From: Diphasiastrum complanatum
Taxonomy: Eukaryota > Streptophyta > Lycopodiopsida > Lycopodiales > Lycopodiaceae
Assembly (NCBI GenBank): GCA_029204225.1
Contig: CM055111.1
Coordinates: forward strand, 42,224,815-42,288,814
Length of the DNA: 64,000 bases
Direction: 5' to 3'
Part shown: in pieces, positions 1-11,312 of the stretch
Numbering within the stretch: position 1 is the first letter of the stretch
Layout: each line of letters begins with the position of its first letter
The notes under the pieces: generated by a model
The model's input: only the letters and a program-made list of their open reading frames with translations
Database searches by the model: none
Told to the model about the DNA's origin: nothing
Program-made: the position numbers and the translations under genes

Positions 1-1616
1 TTACAATTTTTCCAAATCGTTTGGCAAGAGCTTGCTTCAAACTTCTAAACACAAATTTAGGGTGATTTAAATTGATTCAATTCAAATCTCCATAGGTACC
101 TTGCTAGGTGCAGCATGTACTACTAGCCAACAAGCGAGAGGCAATAGAGTCTAGACAATGTGGCAGAGACACATGTAGATTCTTTTATTTTGATTTGTAA
201 TGTTTGTAGTCTCCAACCTTCATAGAATGTATGTTTGACAAATTATCTCGTACAAGTTTTCTTATTTGTGCAATTTCACTTACAAGCTTGCTTATTTCTC
301 AATTTCACTTACAAGGGGCTAAAAACGGTAGCTAACTCGTCACATGCTCCTAACTTTGCAAGGCAACCCTATAGAATCAAGATCAAGCTCAGCTCAAGCT
401 CAAGTGCCAATAGAGCCCAAGGCAGCCCATCAAGCAGTGAGAGAGGTAGAAGACCAAGATTACAACCCAATTTCCTGTCGTCTCCAAAGAGGGCTGCATA
501 TTCAAGCATACAATAGCAAGTCTAAGTAGGAGGCCTAGATTTGAACATAGTGTAGCTAAGATGGTATATGAATCCAACATTTTGTAAAGCCCACCCAAGT
601 CCAATACATCTTGTGACTGAATATTATCTACCTATCATCTATTTCAAGTTCTTGGTTATCATGTTATGGATGCTAATCATATTAATGTCATTTTATTATA
701 GCTACAATTTACTATTCCACGTAGTAGACCATAGCAAACCATTCATTCGAATTTCAATGTCCATTTTGTTTCCATCAAGTATGTTCCAGGTTCCAATCAG
801 CTTACTAATGTTCGATAATACTCGCTAACCAATCTTTGATCAAGTGCTTCTTCTATGGTAGTTTCAATTGGCTGTATGGTTTTCTTCATTTTCAAGTCGT
901 TACCACTTTGAGTGCTTGCAATTGTTTAATAAAGATAATAAGATTTCTATATGTGTTGTACTTGGCTCTTTCTGATAGCCTTCATCACTGTCAGGTGTTT
1001 TGAGCTTTCCCTAAGACCATGAACTGCAAGTTGAATGATTACTAGGCTTGCTTATAATGTAATGACACGGATTTGCATTTTACTTCGCAATTGTGACATG
1101 TATTCATGTTTAGTGGAATGTATGAGCTTATCTTGATGGATCAAGGGTTTGAAAGTGTATTAGCTGTACTCAATAGGGATAAAAGAATGTTGTGAATGAT
1201 TATGTTACAAAGAACAACAATGTACAACTACTAAAAGACCATAAATGACTTTTCAATCTGCTCAAAGCAAAGTCTCCAATAGAATAGAACTATTTCTTAG
1301 ATAATGTACATCAAATTCTGTCTATGACTATCCTTTCACTTGTGCTCCAAAAGTAAATGTAAGACCCCACAACAAAGAAAACTTGATAGATAGTGCATCA
1401 GAAGAACTTGCTACAATGCATGGGCAAGCCCTTAACTTGTTATATTAATCCTACATCAACAGAAGAACTTGCTACAATGCACGGGCAAGCCCTTAACTTG
1501 TTATATTAATCCTACATCAACAGAACCACATGGTTATATCAAAAAATGTCTCAATGCTGATAGTAATCAGATAGCTATTAGATTGCAAAGTAAACACAAA
1601 AGAGAATGACATCTAC
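1..1616. other. 3' side of eIF4G: probable intron, no coding recognised
   Basis: About 1.6 kb, AT-rich, with no convincing coding on either strand. The missing second half of the eIF4G MA3 domain was looked for on the minus strand and not found. The only clear structure is the 61-base tandem duplication listed separately. Confidence 0.5.
1400..1521. repeat. 61-base tandem duplication, two copies
   Basis: A unit beginning AGAAGAACTTGCTACAATGC is present at 1400-1460 and again at 1461-1521. The copies differ only at one base (T at 1421, C at 1482), so the duplication is recent. It lies just downstream of eIF4G exon 7, in what is probably intron. Confidence 0.95.
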
Positions 1617-1835
1617 CCCTGAACAAGGTGCTCGCGAGTCAGTAATGGTCGCTCCATCCGCCGAAGATAAATAAGCAGCCCAACCAGACAATCCCTTTCA
1701 ATGTCTTTCTTCTCCAAAGTGTCAGAAACCCAGATTGATACCATTCTGGAATGGAACTGTGGTGCCTTTAGGTCATCCACACATTGAGCAGCTTCCTTCA
1801 GGTCCCTAGCACTATAAAAGGCCATGGACATAACT
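1617..1835 (-). CDS. eIF4G: eIF4G exon 7 (start of MA3 domain)
   Basis: This exon opens after an ATCAG acceptor and codes VMSMAFYSARDLKEA, then VDDLKAPQFHSRMVSIWV, the first helices of an MA3 domain as found in plant eIF4G. The most likely donor is GTAGAT at 1616-1615, which leaves two bases of a Gly codon. This matches the place where plant MA3 sequences read 'VKGF'. If the donor is not used, translation would stop at once at the TAG, giving a protein without the second half of MA3. I could not recognise the following exon in bases 1-1616. Confidence 0.75.
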
Positions 1836-4800
1836 CTGATTACTTGATCAGCGAACTGATTAGAAACCATACTAGATTTAAGTTATGTACCTGGGTAATA
1901 TAGCAACTATCACATTATCAACGAGGCATATGCCAACAAATATGGATGTGAACAAGCAATGCCACAAATCTGCCTCCTGGAAACTTGTAATTCAGAAGAT
2001 AAGAGAAAAGTATAAGAACTTCACCTGTAGTACTCAAGCATAGTTAATTTACACCTCTTTATCAGGTCCTGCTCGCTTGGCAATTGAGGTGAAGAAGGGA
2101 CCGAATGTGAATAGACTGCAGAAGGTGGAGTTCCAGGTCGGGAGGGCATACTAATTGATCTATCAGAAAAGCTTCGATCGATACCTCGTAAGTCCCTTCC
2201 ATAACTCGGTCCATATCGATCTGACGTGTAAGGCCTTTCCAGTAAGGATCTTTCAGCTGTTAAATGCATCCTATCAGCACTTGAAGGCCTCAGTGGAAAG
2301 TCTTCATGATGCCTGCCACCATAAACTCCTCTGTCTGTCATCATACCAGCATTTAATCCCGAGTGAATTGGCCCCACACCAGCACGCCTTGAATCACTAA
2401 GCATGACCGATGGGACATCAGCTAATGCACTTCGACCTGAAGCTGCAGGAGGTTGGCTACGAATCCCAAAGCCTCTGCCTAATCCTCCTTGTGGAACAAG
2501 AGTAAAAGTTCCTTCATCATTTAGCTTCTGCATCAATGGCATAGGCATTGTTCTACTTTCCATCACTGACCTGTCATCCATCCTGAAATCTTGGCCATAA
2601 GGACCATGTGGGCCTCCTTGGACTCCACGTACTCCAAAAGGCAGACCGGCACCAATGGGAGCTGAGAGGAAAGGCCCAGGACCACGTGTAGGAAAATCAT
2701 TCATGGAGACAGGTCTTCTGTTAGACCCTCCCATGCTTGGTACACGCGTCATACGATCACGGTTAGAAACACCTTGCCTCTCCTGAGCCGCGTCTCTATG
2801 CACCTCATCGATTTTCTTGGGCCCTTCAACCTTTCGCCTTTCTTGCCATCCATTTCTTCGTAGATCAATGACATCCTTTAACATAAATCGGAGCCTAGAA
2901 GAAAGTTTTTTATTGCTAGATAGATCGTTCATTCTGTCAAAATATGCATCTAGATGCGCCTTTGCCTTCGGATGATCTATAATGCGACCTATAGTTGTCA
3001 TCAGTTTGCAAAGAGCTTCTATGTCCTCTTCCTCAGGATTCTGATACTCTCCTAACAGCTTTTTGATACATTCATGCATAATACGTTCTGTCAGCATGCT
3101 CTTTTTGTAAAGCTCCCCAATGAAACGAATATTCCCAAGCATCCGCCTTCTAGCTCTTACCTTTTTCTCTTCTCTTTCTTCTTTTGTAAGTATAATTTGG
3201 CCATCCTCTTCCTTTTCAGCTTCTTCTTGCTCTCTTTCTCCTCGTTCAAATTCTTCTTGACATTTGTTCAAGAGTACTCGTCTAAAGGTGACTTTTACAC
3301 CATTTTCATTGAATTCCGGTAATTCCTGTGCGAGCTGAACACAGAACTTTGCATACATCTCACAAAACGTGGGCTCCATCAGTGCTTTGTCAAAAATTTG
3401 AGATATCACTTCCCTCAGAGTAGCTGCTGTCTCAATCTTCACTTCCTTTACTTGTTCGAATAGGCGGTCAAAGTTCTGCGGTGTGAGTTTGTTCAAAATT
3501 GCCTTGATTTGTCTTTGTTTTAACTGTTCTTCATCAGACACTTTACCAATTTCATATTTATTCTCCGCCTTGTGAATAGTTGGCAAAGGAGTTTGTGGGG
3601 AGGGAATAAGTCCCTTTTGAGAACTTGGGGCACGCTCCCATCTATCTGCATCAACACCACTTGGTCTTGGAACTGGACCTAGTCCCATCACGTGAACAAA
3701 GGGAGGTGGCCCAGGCATGTGACCTATCGTCATTGGGGGTGGCACAGGCATACCAAGACGAAGTCCAGGAGGCATTCGTGCTATCAAGCCAATGTTTGCA
3801 TTCTGCCCTGGTCGAAAAACACTGTAAGGGGCTGCCAAACTAATGTCTCCGCGGAAGTCTAAAGATCCAGCAGTTGGAACAACTCCTGGAAGTTTTGCCC
3901 ATCTATCTTCATCGCCCAAGCTCCCTCGTCGCTCGAGTTGAGAACCAGTGCTGGATTGATGGTCTAAAGACCTTTCCAAATTTAAGGATGCTTCCCTTGC
4001 AGTTAAACTGGCAGTTGCTTCAGGAGTCAAGACGAGACCACCCAAGGAAGGATGAAGTCTAAATTCAAATGGCAATTCAAGGGACTGATCCCTGAAGGTT
4101 AATAAAAAGTCCCTTGTATACTTGTTCATGGTATTGACATGATTTCCCATATCAGAACCCTTTTGCAATAAGGCATCTTTTCCTGAAATGAAAGTGGTAT
4201 TTGGAGTTGGGAGCTCAGCGGCATCTTCCCAATCATCCAGTTCCTTTGACACGTTCTTCTCCAGAGGCTCGAAATCGTCATTGGGCACTTTTATTTCCTT
4301 AAAATTTGCACCAGGCTGCATTATTGGCTTTGCATCATCTCTCCTTTTATCTTCTGGTGCTTTATACGCATTATACAGATCTGCTGTTGATCCTGCAGCA
4401 TCAGCTTTGGCAAGAAGCTCTTTCTTTTTCTTCTTTTTACTTCCTTGCTTTGCTTCCTGAACTGCATGGCTGGAATTTGAACACAAAGGCTGCTGCTCCA
4501 CCAAGCTACTTCCACCCTGTTCCGCTGAAGCCTGGCGGTCAATCATATGAACCGAATTAGCAACTGGAACAGTACGGACAGAATCCAAGTGTTTGCTTGC
4601 AGAACCTACATCAACACTTAGAGGTGGTTGACCAGCTTTCAAACTTGTCAAACTATGCTCTTCAACGTGCTTATGTCCAAGCTTTCCATATGAAACAGGA
4701 CTTTGTCCCACAGGATTAGAACTTGGTTTTCCAGCAGTTTCACTTATAATCCCTGAGGAAATTTTTGAACTAGGGTAAGCCTCCATAGGATCAATAGCTA

Positions 4801-7800
4801 TCGAAACCTGTGTTGAGTCAGTGTCTATAGCGTCCAATGTCGAAAAAGTCCTAGCTCCAATCTTCTCCAACTTCAACTCTCGTGCCTGAATGGAAACATC
4901 CCCACCTTCATTGTCTAGATTGAGATCTGAAGGCTGATCAATGTAACAAACTTTCAACATCAGAACTAATCATAGGTATAATTGTAACAATTTCTGTATG
5001 AAAAAATCTGTAAAAGTAACAAGCAGGTAGCCACAGAATCAACACAATTTACTGGTTTAATAGAAAGTGAGGACCCCAATATTCAAAAGTTCAGAAAGTT
5101 TACGTCTTGAGAGAAATAATCAGATACTAGATTCCAGGTTTGACTTAATGCAGACAACATGTGAACACAATGAAGACTCTGCTTTCTGCATTCAGCAAGA
5201 ACATTAAACAGACGAACATGCATATTGGAAAACAACCATAATAGACTTTGCAGCTTCATCCCTAACTTCTTTAGGTATGCACTGGCTGTGCCAGTAAGGA
5301 ATCACAAAAGTTCATGTACAATTTTGTGCTTTACGCATGTTCAAAACTTGTTTTATTCACCTATCATAACCTTGTGGCCATCAAACCTTAAGTTGCTGTT
5401 TTGTAATGTCTTGAGAATATCAATTAGAGATGCTCCTTTCGTCACTTCAAGCTTTTGAGATCAATTTCATTTAGGCACTCATGGATATAGAAGATATAAA
5501 AAAGACACTGAAATTCGAGCTTTAGGCAGGACCACCAAAGAATTCTATCAAGTCTGTGTTAACAAGAATAAATAGAGCTAGAAATGTAACCTTTACTATT
5601 ATTGTCACTTCACAAAGCATAAACATTAAAACAAGAACAACATGAAAAACAAGCTTCAAACTGTACCATACAAGATCGATATGAGGCCTCTTATGCAACT
5701 CAACTTACTTGTAAGGCATCAGTACACACACCTCAAACTTCATAAGCAGCACATGTTCCTTAATATTGATGTATTAGAGACCTAAACTTGGTTAGACTTA
5801 CCATATCAGAAATAACAGATGCACGGCCAAGATCTGGAGCAGTAGACACCAACTTTGTATAATTTTTATCTGAAATTGTCATCCTAATGTGCTCAATGTT
5901 GGGCGGATCATCTGCTTGAAGTAGACCAGTATCCTCTGAGTGAGATTTCAAAACAGGCCCTGCTTTGTTCTGTGATTTAAAATCTGTACTGGTGTTGGAC
6001 AGCCCAGACTCATTAGGCAGCTCGTCAGAGTCATCGAGAACTTCCAAGTGCGACTTCAAGTCTTTATCCAGAGTCATCGAATCGTTTTTTAGAAGGTTAC
6101 TTTGGTTAAATATAGAGCTATCCTCTATAGAGATATCTACATGAGCACAACTTCTAGTTTCTTCCAATCCATGTTCTGAATTTGACTCAGAGGTGATGGA
6201 CAAATTTCGAGCACTCTGGATGATGGTGTCAACCAATGCAATGCTTTTAGGAGGTAACCCTTCTCCAATAGGTGAGGGGATTAAGTCATCCTTGGCTTCA
6301 CTGCCAGAGCCTATACCAGGTTGTGATTTAGACGCCTTTTTACTTGCCACTTTTGATGACAATGATCCAGAAGAGTTTGATGTAAACTTGCCAGCATCAA
6401 TCCCTTTCTTCTTCTTCTGCTCTTTTGCAACCAAAGGCGGCTTATCATCACTTAGAATAGTTGTCTGCGATAAGCTATCATTGATGGCTGGTGGTACATT
6501 TTCTTGTTTTGAAATAGAAATACCACTATCATTACTGGCCTGGAAAGTGGTTTGGGAATCATAACGTGATGACTTCTCAGCAATAGATGTGACAGGCTGG
6601 GAAGGATTTGTATGATCAATTTGACTTGAAGTTACTACAGTTGAGTGAAAATTGGAACTTTGATGCAAAGACTCTTCAGGATGAGGAAGTTGCATTGTAG
6701 AGACTGTTGGAAGGGCATTTGTGGACTGGGTCGAAACTTGTGTGCGAGCCTGTGATTGTGAGTTGAGAGAGGCCGCTCCATGTGACATAACATGGTTGTG
6801 ATGCGGATCAACGAGTAAAGGAATTTCTTTCTCGGATGCTGCCTGCACAAGTCATGTGAGTAAGTTCTGTTGCCAAAATAAGCACAGATACGATCTCCAG
6901 CCACATGAATAATGTCAGACCAAGATAGCCAAATCTGAATCAATTTCATAAAACAGAAGTTTACGACCAGATCTGATCTTTTGATAAACGTACTTGCTTG
7001 CGTCTCTGTTCATCCAGATTTGGAGGAGCTGAATTTGTTCGTGCAGGAATCTGCACGTCATATAAAGTGTGCAGAGGATCACAATAAAAACTGGTATGAA
7101 TACTACTAAGAGGTCAACTGAACAACATTCACCAATGCACTGATTCGTTTGTTACCTGCATGCCAGTGTGGTGGATGAACCCTGGGCTTATGCTACCAAA
7201 TTGAAATGTGAATGCAGGTTCTGCAAGAGAAGATTCCGCAGATGGACTGGATTGCTTGACCACCGGTACCGAAGGATGTAAAGTGCCTAGCAACATACAC
7301 ATAGATATACACCAGGCATACAGAAACAACGAACTAGTAAGAACAAATTGTAATAGCTCAGAAAGAAGCAAGGAAAAGATGAATCATCAACAAATAATGC
7401 CTGATTATGAGCCTTTGTAACATAGAGCACACCTGATTGCTGCTGTTGTTTTCCATCTTTTTGTGACACCAAAGCTGATCGCATCTGGTTGGGATTTGTG
7501 GTAGTGCCAACAGTTGCAGCACCTCTTGGTGATGCAGCAGCTCCATTAGCTTCCTTATCACTGTAAAAGAAATAAGACAAATACAATAATGCTACTCTCA
7601 GCCATTTGTAGCACAAGAGCTACATGAAACTTTTCAGCTCGTGGAGTGATACAATGACTGTTACTAATAACAAGCTGCAGGTTTCAGCCAAATTTTTTAA
7701 TACAACAGGCAGATTCCTTTCGTTAGCATCAGCCCTTTGTCATGCAGCCTGGACCTACTGAACAATGCTTTACTAAAGATCTCTACCACTTGCTTGCTGG

Positions 7801-8342
7801 TGTCGCAGTAGATCACGCAATTTGCCCACTAACATTTTCTCTCAAAGTTGGTCCGCTCGATATGTTTGGTCCTAGGGCAGTAAACAAGATTTAAGGAGTT
7901 GAATACAGCTGGACTGTCACAATGGATGGTTGTTAGCGCACTATCTACTGGAACATCAAATCTTCAAGTAGCCACTGCGACTAAATTGCCTCACATGCTG
8001 CCCTTTGTCGCTCAAAACTATGCCTCTGTGAATGAGTTTGACTGTCAGCCATTTCTTGCTGCACTACATTTATTGTACTAACCGCGGAAAAAAACTATGT
8101 CCTATGATGGACCTTCCTTCCTCTTTATCTCCATGCCAATATGCATCTGAATACCCATCCAAAATTTCATCCATTTTGATCATTCTACTCAGCCCCATAG
8201 TTTGTTCTTCATCTAACATCTACTGAGTACTCACAAATTGATTAACTGCTCCAAAAATTCATTGATTTGTTACTTCAATACCTCTATTCCCACAAAACAG
8301 TGTAGATTCCCAATTCTGGCGAATCGCGATTCGCTGCAGCTA

Positions 8343-8398
<56 letters not shown>

Positions 8399-11312
8399 TT
8401 GGGCAACTTTTCCAGTACCAGTATACACTATTTTGTAGGAATTTTTGGATTTGATTAAACTTGATGTTCTTTAAGGGGAGAGAGAAAGGAGAGACCTTGG
8501 GATCTTGGCATTCTTTGTTTAAACTTGATGTTCTTTTAAGGATAGAGAGAAAGGAGAGACCGATCAGCGTGTAACTTGACATTCTTTTTGAGCATAGCCA
8601 TTATAATTAATAGTTTTATCATCAAGTTTCTTTGTAAATCATTGGATAAACATGCAAAAGCATCACAACTGAAGGTAAGAAACAGTTGCCTTGCTTGCCA
8701 TCATAGTCGACAAAAGAGATCAGACTTGTCACCCTCCCACAAAGTTCTTCCTCCAATTCATTTTTGGCATGAATTTCTTCCTCAGCAACCATCAACCCAA
8801 TACTAAACAGGGTACCAAAATGTATGTTCTACCTGTTGATACCCCAATTATCGTCTCCCCTTGCCCTACCCTTTATCCCTTGTTACCACCTCAATAGACT
8901 TGAACACCACAATAGTCATAGCCCTTCTATCCTTGCCAACCTTTATAACAATGGTCATTATCTTATTTCCAGCCTCCTAGTATACAGGAATAATTCGTCC
9001 CATCCAACAAGTTGATGATCCCATGAGGCCAGACAATTGTCGCAATATTATGATTGGGAATATAGCTAAGCTTTATGGGACTACCATATAGACAGCTCAC
9101 AGTCAAGAGGCTTGGGATTGACAACTACACGCCATGGGACAAGTAGGCTTCAAGATACATTTCTCCACTGCAAACCGTATCTTTAATCTCAAGGGACTGA
9201 TAAAAGAAGTCGGTCATAGACAATATAGTAATCGTTGCTATGTTGATTTTCAATGTGCTTCCATCTTAGTACCATGACATATGCTTTTTAAGCGTTTAAG
9301 AAACCTCAACATCCATCTGGCCAAATACCAATGTCATCACATTACAGAAGTGTGATGGGACATTCCAAGTCACAAAAGGGTATATATGATACCGTTCTTA
9401 ATACCCATGGGGTGAAGCAACGATGCCACTATCTCTAACATATATATTGATGAGTCAGCGGCAGTGATCAAATAGAGAGGGGAGGTGGTACAAATAGTAG
9501 GTTTGTTAACGTACTGATATCCATCCTACTATAAATCGACGATGTGATCATGATCTCATCGAGTGTGGGGTTGAAGGTACATATTGATACACTATCATTT
9601 TGGTCATGAGAGGCAATTAGAGTTCAATGTCAACAAGTTCAAGATCATGATCTTCGATACATCTAGACCTTCCACACACAAATAAGCCACCTTATGTAAT
9701 AAGCATCAAAGATAATTTCCTCATATACATACTTGAATATCACTCTCACTAGGCCAATATTTAGCATCAAGCATGCAACTACTAGTTGACTAGAAAAGAG
9801 GCCATCTTTCCTATTTAGTATAGAGAAATTTCGCCCTAGAAATCGCATACAAGATGCTCAAACAATCTTCTTTTTGAAACTCTGTCAACACCTATTTTGA
9901 AGAGACACGGTGCATTGAGCTAAAATTGTCCAAGTGGGCTCATTTTTCAGCTTCAAGTTTCCATGCTATCACACATGGTACACGCACGGTAAACTATATA
10001 GTTTACATTAGATTATTTTGGTAGAGTTCACTTCCTCTGTAGTTGGGAGGAATATTTCAAACGATCATTTATGTTCAGAACATTGGAGAGCAAGCGCATG
10101 TACCCCTAGGTTGCTTTTACGGCATCCAAAGGGCTCCATGATCATGAAACACCTATCTTCCTCATATGCTTGAGTGTCACATCCCTATAGGATATTAAGT
10201 ACATTAACTATTGCGAACGGCTCATAATACATGCAAATGTATTCGATTTTCTACTTCATGGCAGGCATAGTTACCAAGAATCACGATTCCAAGGCAATCA
10301 AATTGAACGATTGTGGTGGTTGTTTAAAAAAGGAACTTTTTTAGGGCAGATTGTTGGAAGGTATAGAATGTTCAGTGGAAAATGTAGCATTTCAAGAATC
10401 ATATTCCTGTTTTTCATTTTACCTAGTTCCCTTCAATCTTCAAAACAAATTTCAACTATATGAATCTAGATTCAAATCTTCTGGTAATTGAAAATGGAAC
10501 AAGTCTAAATGAATTTCAATTGGTGAAGAAACCATGATCTTTGATGATGCTGTTGGCTTATATAAATATTTCCTTTGACAAACTTAACCTGGAGTTTTTT
10601 ATGGCTACACTGTCAGAACTTATTGCCATCTCGATATGTTAAATCCAAAAGCAATAGGGATCAGCCACCAGTCCAGGGTTTATAGGATACGCCTTTTCAA
10701 GGGTTCAGGCTTAACAAAATCTCCATGTGCCGCACAATCTCTCATAAATGACCCGCTAAAGTCTGTCAAAATGTTTTATTTGAGCATATTTCCTGCTAAG
10801 TATCGCATTGTAAACTTTCCTCATATGCACTTCGGACTGTTTTTGACACAAGACCTGCGATTGCTCCACCTTTGGAAAAGCCAGCTTCACTTGCTACATA
10901 GAAACAAAAAAAACAGCGGGGGAAGCACGGCGCCTTACCAAGAAATTCAAATTTCTAAATGCAGCGATGATATATTAGGTCCAAATGAAAAAAAAATGTC
11001 TAGAAGAATGCGTCATCAAAAATTGAAGACCATGATCCCAACAAGCAGAATTGAAACAGGAGAGAAAAAATGAGAGATAAAAAACTACTTTTGGTTGGTA
11101 GAAGCGACTGATGCCAAGGACGGAGTAGGGGCAGCAACAGATACAATGCTCGAGACAGAGGGCGTGCTGGATGAGGGACCGATCCCTTGCGCAGCACCAC
11201 CCCTCCCAGTTATGGACGAAGCACCTTTGCGGGGACCAGAACTGCCTGCGGATTTGCCAGCTTTCTTGTGCTGTGCCTCGCGCCGGCCTCCTTTTGATTG
11301 ATATTGGGACAT
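1617..11312 (-). CDS. eIF4G: eukaryotic translation initiation factor 4G (eIF4G), seven exons traced
   Basis: This is the large scaffold of the cap-binding complex eIF4F, which in the cytoplasm links eIF4E on the mRNA cap to eIF4A, eIF3 and poly(A)-binding protein. Exons, in transcript order: 11312-11089, 7560-7433, 7286-7156, 7050-6994, 6842-5802, 4933-2025 and 1835-1617. All six joins use GT-AG and keep one frame of about 1570 codons. Features seen: the conserved plant block 'IPARTNSAPPNLDEQ' near residue 162; a lysine run followed by 'ADLYNAYKAPEDK' near 700; 'YTRDFLL' near 799, fitting the eIF4E-binding consensus YxxxxL-phi; an MIF4G domain at about 1002-1222; an Arg/Gly/Ser-rich linker; and the start of MA3 from about 1497. 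Plant eIF4G proteins usually run on through a full MA3, so the end is probably outside the window. The start ATG at 11312 gives MSQYQSKGGRREAQ, like other plant eIF4G N-termini. Confidence 0.93.
2025..4933 (-). CDS. eIF4G: eIF4G exon 6 (eIF4E-binding site, MIF4G core)
   Basis: This is the largest exon (969 whole codons), starting at PSDLNLDNEG after a TGATCAG acceptor and ending on two bases of an Arg codon before GTGAAG. It carries, in order: a KKKKKK patch with the plant motif ADLYNAYKAPEDK; the acidic DDWEDAAE stretch; YTRDFLL at about 4100-4120, the eIF4E-binding helix; a Pro/Gly/Met-rich linker; and the MIF4G HEAT-repeat domain, recognisable by AILNKLTPQNFDRL, CEMYAKFC, MLGNIRFIGELYKK and RFMLKDVIDLRRNGW. 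The MIF4G domain is the eIF4A- and RNA-binding core. The tail is Arg/Gly/Ser-rich and ends near a SEQDLIKRCKLTMLEYY helix that leads into MA3. Confidence 0.95.
4934..5801 (-). other. eIF4G: eIF4G intron 5
   Basis: An 868-base intron between exons 5 and 6, with a GTAAGT donor and a TGATCAG acceptor. AT-rich; no other gene or element recognised inside. Confidence 0.8.
5802..6842 (-). CDS. eIF4G: eIF4G exon 5 (disordered N-terminal half)
   Basis: This 347-codon exon starts at AASEKEIPLL after a TGTGCAG acceptor and ends at VISDM before a perfect GTAAGT donor. Composition is rich in Ser, Thr, Asn, Gln and Asp with no compact fold, as expected for the poorly conserved region ahead of the eIF4E-binding site. 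A short basic patch with KEQKKKKG lies in the first half. A longer reading on the same frame begins upstream with GTG and is only intron read-through. Confidence 0.85.
6994..7560 (-). CDS. eIF4G: eIF4G exons 2, 3 and 4 (three short exons)
   Basis: Three small exons lie at 7560-7433, 7286-7156 and 7050-6994, separated by introns of 146 and 105 bases. They encode a Gln-rich stretch, a segment ending near FQFGSISPGF, and the highly conserved 19-residue block IPARTNSAPPNLDEQ plus RRKQ. Phases agree at every join: exon 2 ends on one base of a Gly codon completed by exon 3, and exons 3 and 4 end on whole codons. The FGSISPG and IPARTNSAPPN motifs are typical of plant eIF4G and are the best evidence that these are real exons. 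Confidence 0.88.
7690..8230 (-). mobile_element. Ty1-copia fossil, RNase H region, inside eIF4G intron 1
   Basis: Read on the minus strand, fragments match the copia RNase H: ILDGYSDAYWHGD near 8150, AACEAIWLRWLLEDL near 7970, an IHCDS-like piece near 7910 and a final piece resembling 'VVEIFSKAL' near 7770. Order and spacing fit one element in the same orientation as the gene. Heavily broken and probably very old; no LTR seen. Confidence 0.75.
8319..8334. repeat. 16-base perfect palindrome
   Basis: GCGAATCGCGATTCGC is its own reverse complement and sits ten bases before a long (TA)n tract. A hairpin or cruciform could form; no function is claimed. Confidence 0.9.
8345..8388. repeat. (TA)n microsatellite
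   Basis: About 22 uninterrupted AT dinucleotides in eIF4G intron 1, followed by two imperfect ATATATATTT units. Confidence 0.97.
8456..8561. repeat. imperfect direct repeat, two 41-base copies
   Basis: A segment beginning TAAACTTGATGTTCTTT and ending AGAAAGGAGAGACC occurs at 8456-8496 and 8520-8561 with a one-base indel and one or two substitutions. It lies between the (TA)n tract and the LINE fragment. Confidence 0.85.
8880..10200 (+). mobile_element. LINE (non-LTR retrotransposon) fragment, reverse transcriptase domain
   Basis: On the plus strand, several frames carry RT-domain landmarks in the right order: NCRNIMIG...AKLYGTTI (9031-9091), GQVGFKIHFSTANRIF then CYVDFQ (about 9137-9255; the usual form is VDFRKAFD), THGVKQRC (near 9400; usual GVKQGCPLSP), YIDE (near 9445) and the catalytic IDDVIMISSSV at 9535-9567. 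In the YxDD box the Tyr codon position reads TAA. Downstream, HATTSRLEKGHL and later pieces fit the region after RT. Many frameshifts and stops mark it as dead. It lies antisense to eIF4G in intron 1. No endonuclease domain or poly(A) tail could be placed. Confidence 0.72.
11089..11312 (-). CDS. eIF4G: eIF4G exon 1 (N-terminus)
   Basis: This exon begins with MSQYQSKGGRREAQHKK, matching the MS-Y-Q-S-R-x-x-R-x-E pattern of plant eIF4G N-termini, and continues as an Ala/Ser/Gly-rich disordered segment. An in-frame codon lies seven codons upstream, but the leader before it has no plant-like initiation context, so I chose 11312. The donor is GTAGTT after CAAAA. The last two bases combine with the first base of exon 2 to give Asn. 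Confidence 0.85.

Larger units (their letters stand above)
7561..11088 (-). other. eIF4G: eIF4G intron 1 (3.5 kb, filled with mobile-element remains)
   Basis: A GT-AG intron of 3528 bases, far longer than the other five (105-868). It holds a copia fossil (7690-8230), a (TA)n tract, a short duplicated segment and a LINE fragment in the opposite orientation to the gene. From about 10200 to 11080 I see nothing recognisable. Confidence 0.8.

Noticed and set aside
1-64. Minus-strand piece reading SLKQALAKRFGKIV as the missing eIF4G MA3 exon
   Set aside because: It does not match the expected MA3 helices after VKGF, and the neighbouring frame fits no better.
4188-4560. Plus-strand open frames opposite eIF4G exon 6
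   Set aside because: Shadows of a well-supported coding exon on the other strand; no independent motif.
10636-11073. 145-codon plus-strand frame in eIF4G intron 1
   Set aside because: No recognisable domain, lies inside an intron on the opposite strand, and overlaps exon 1 border sequence without any expression signal.
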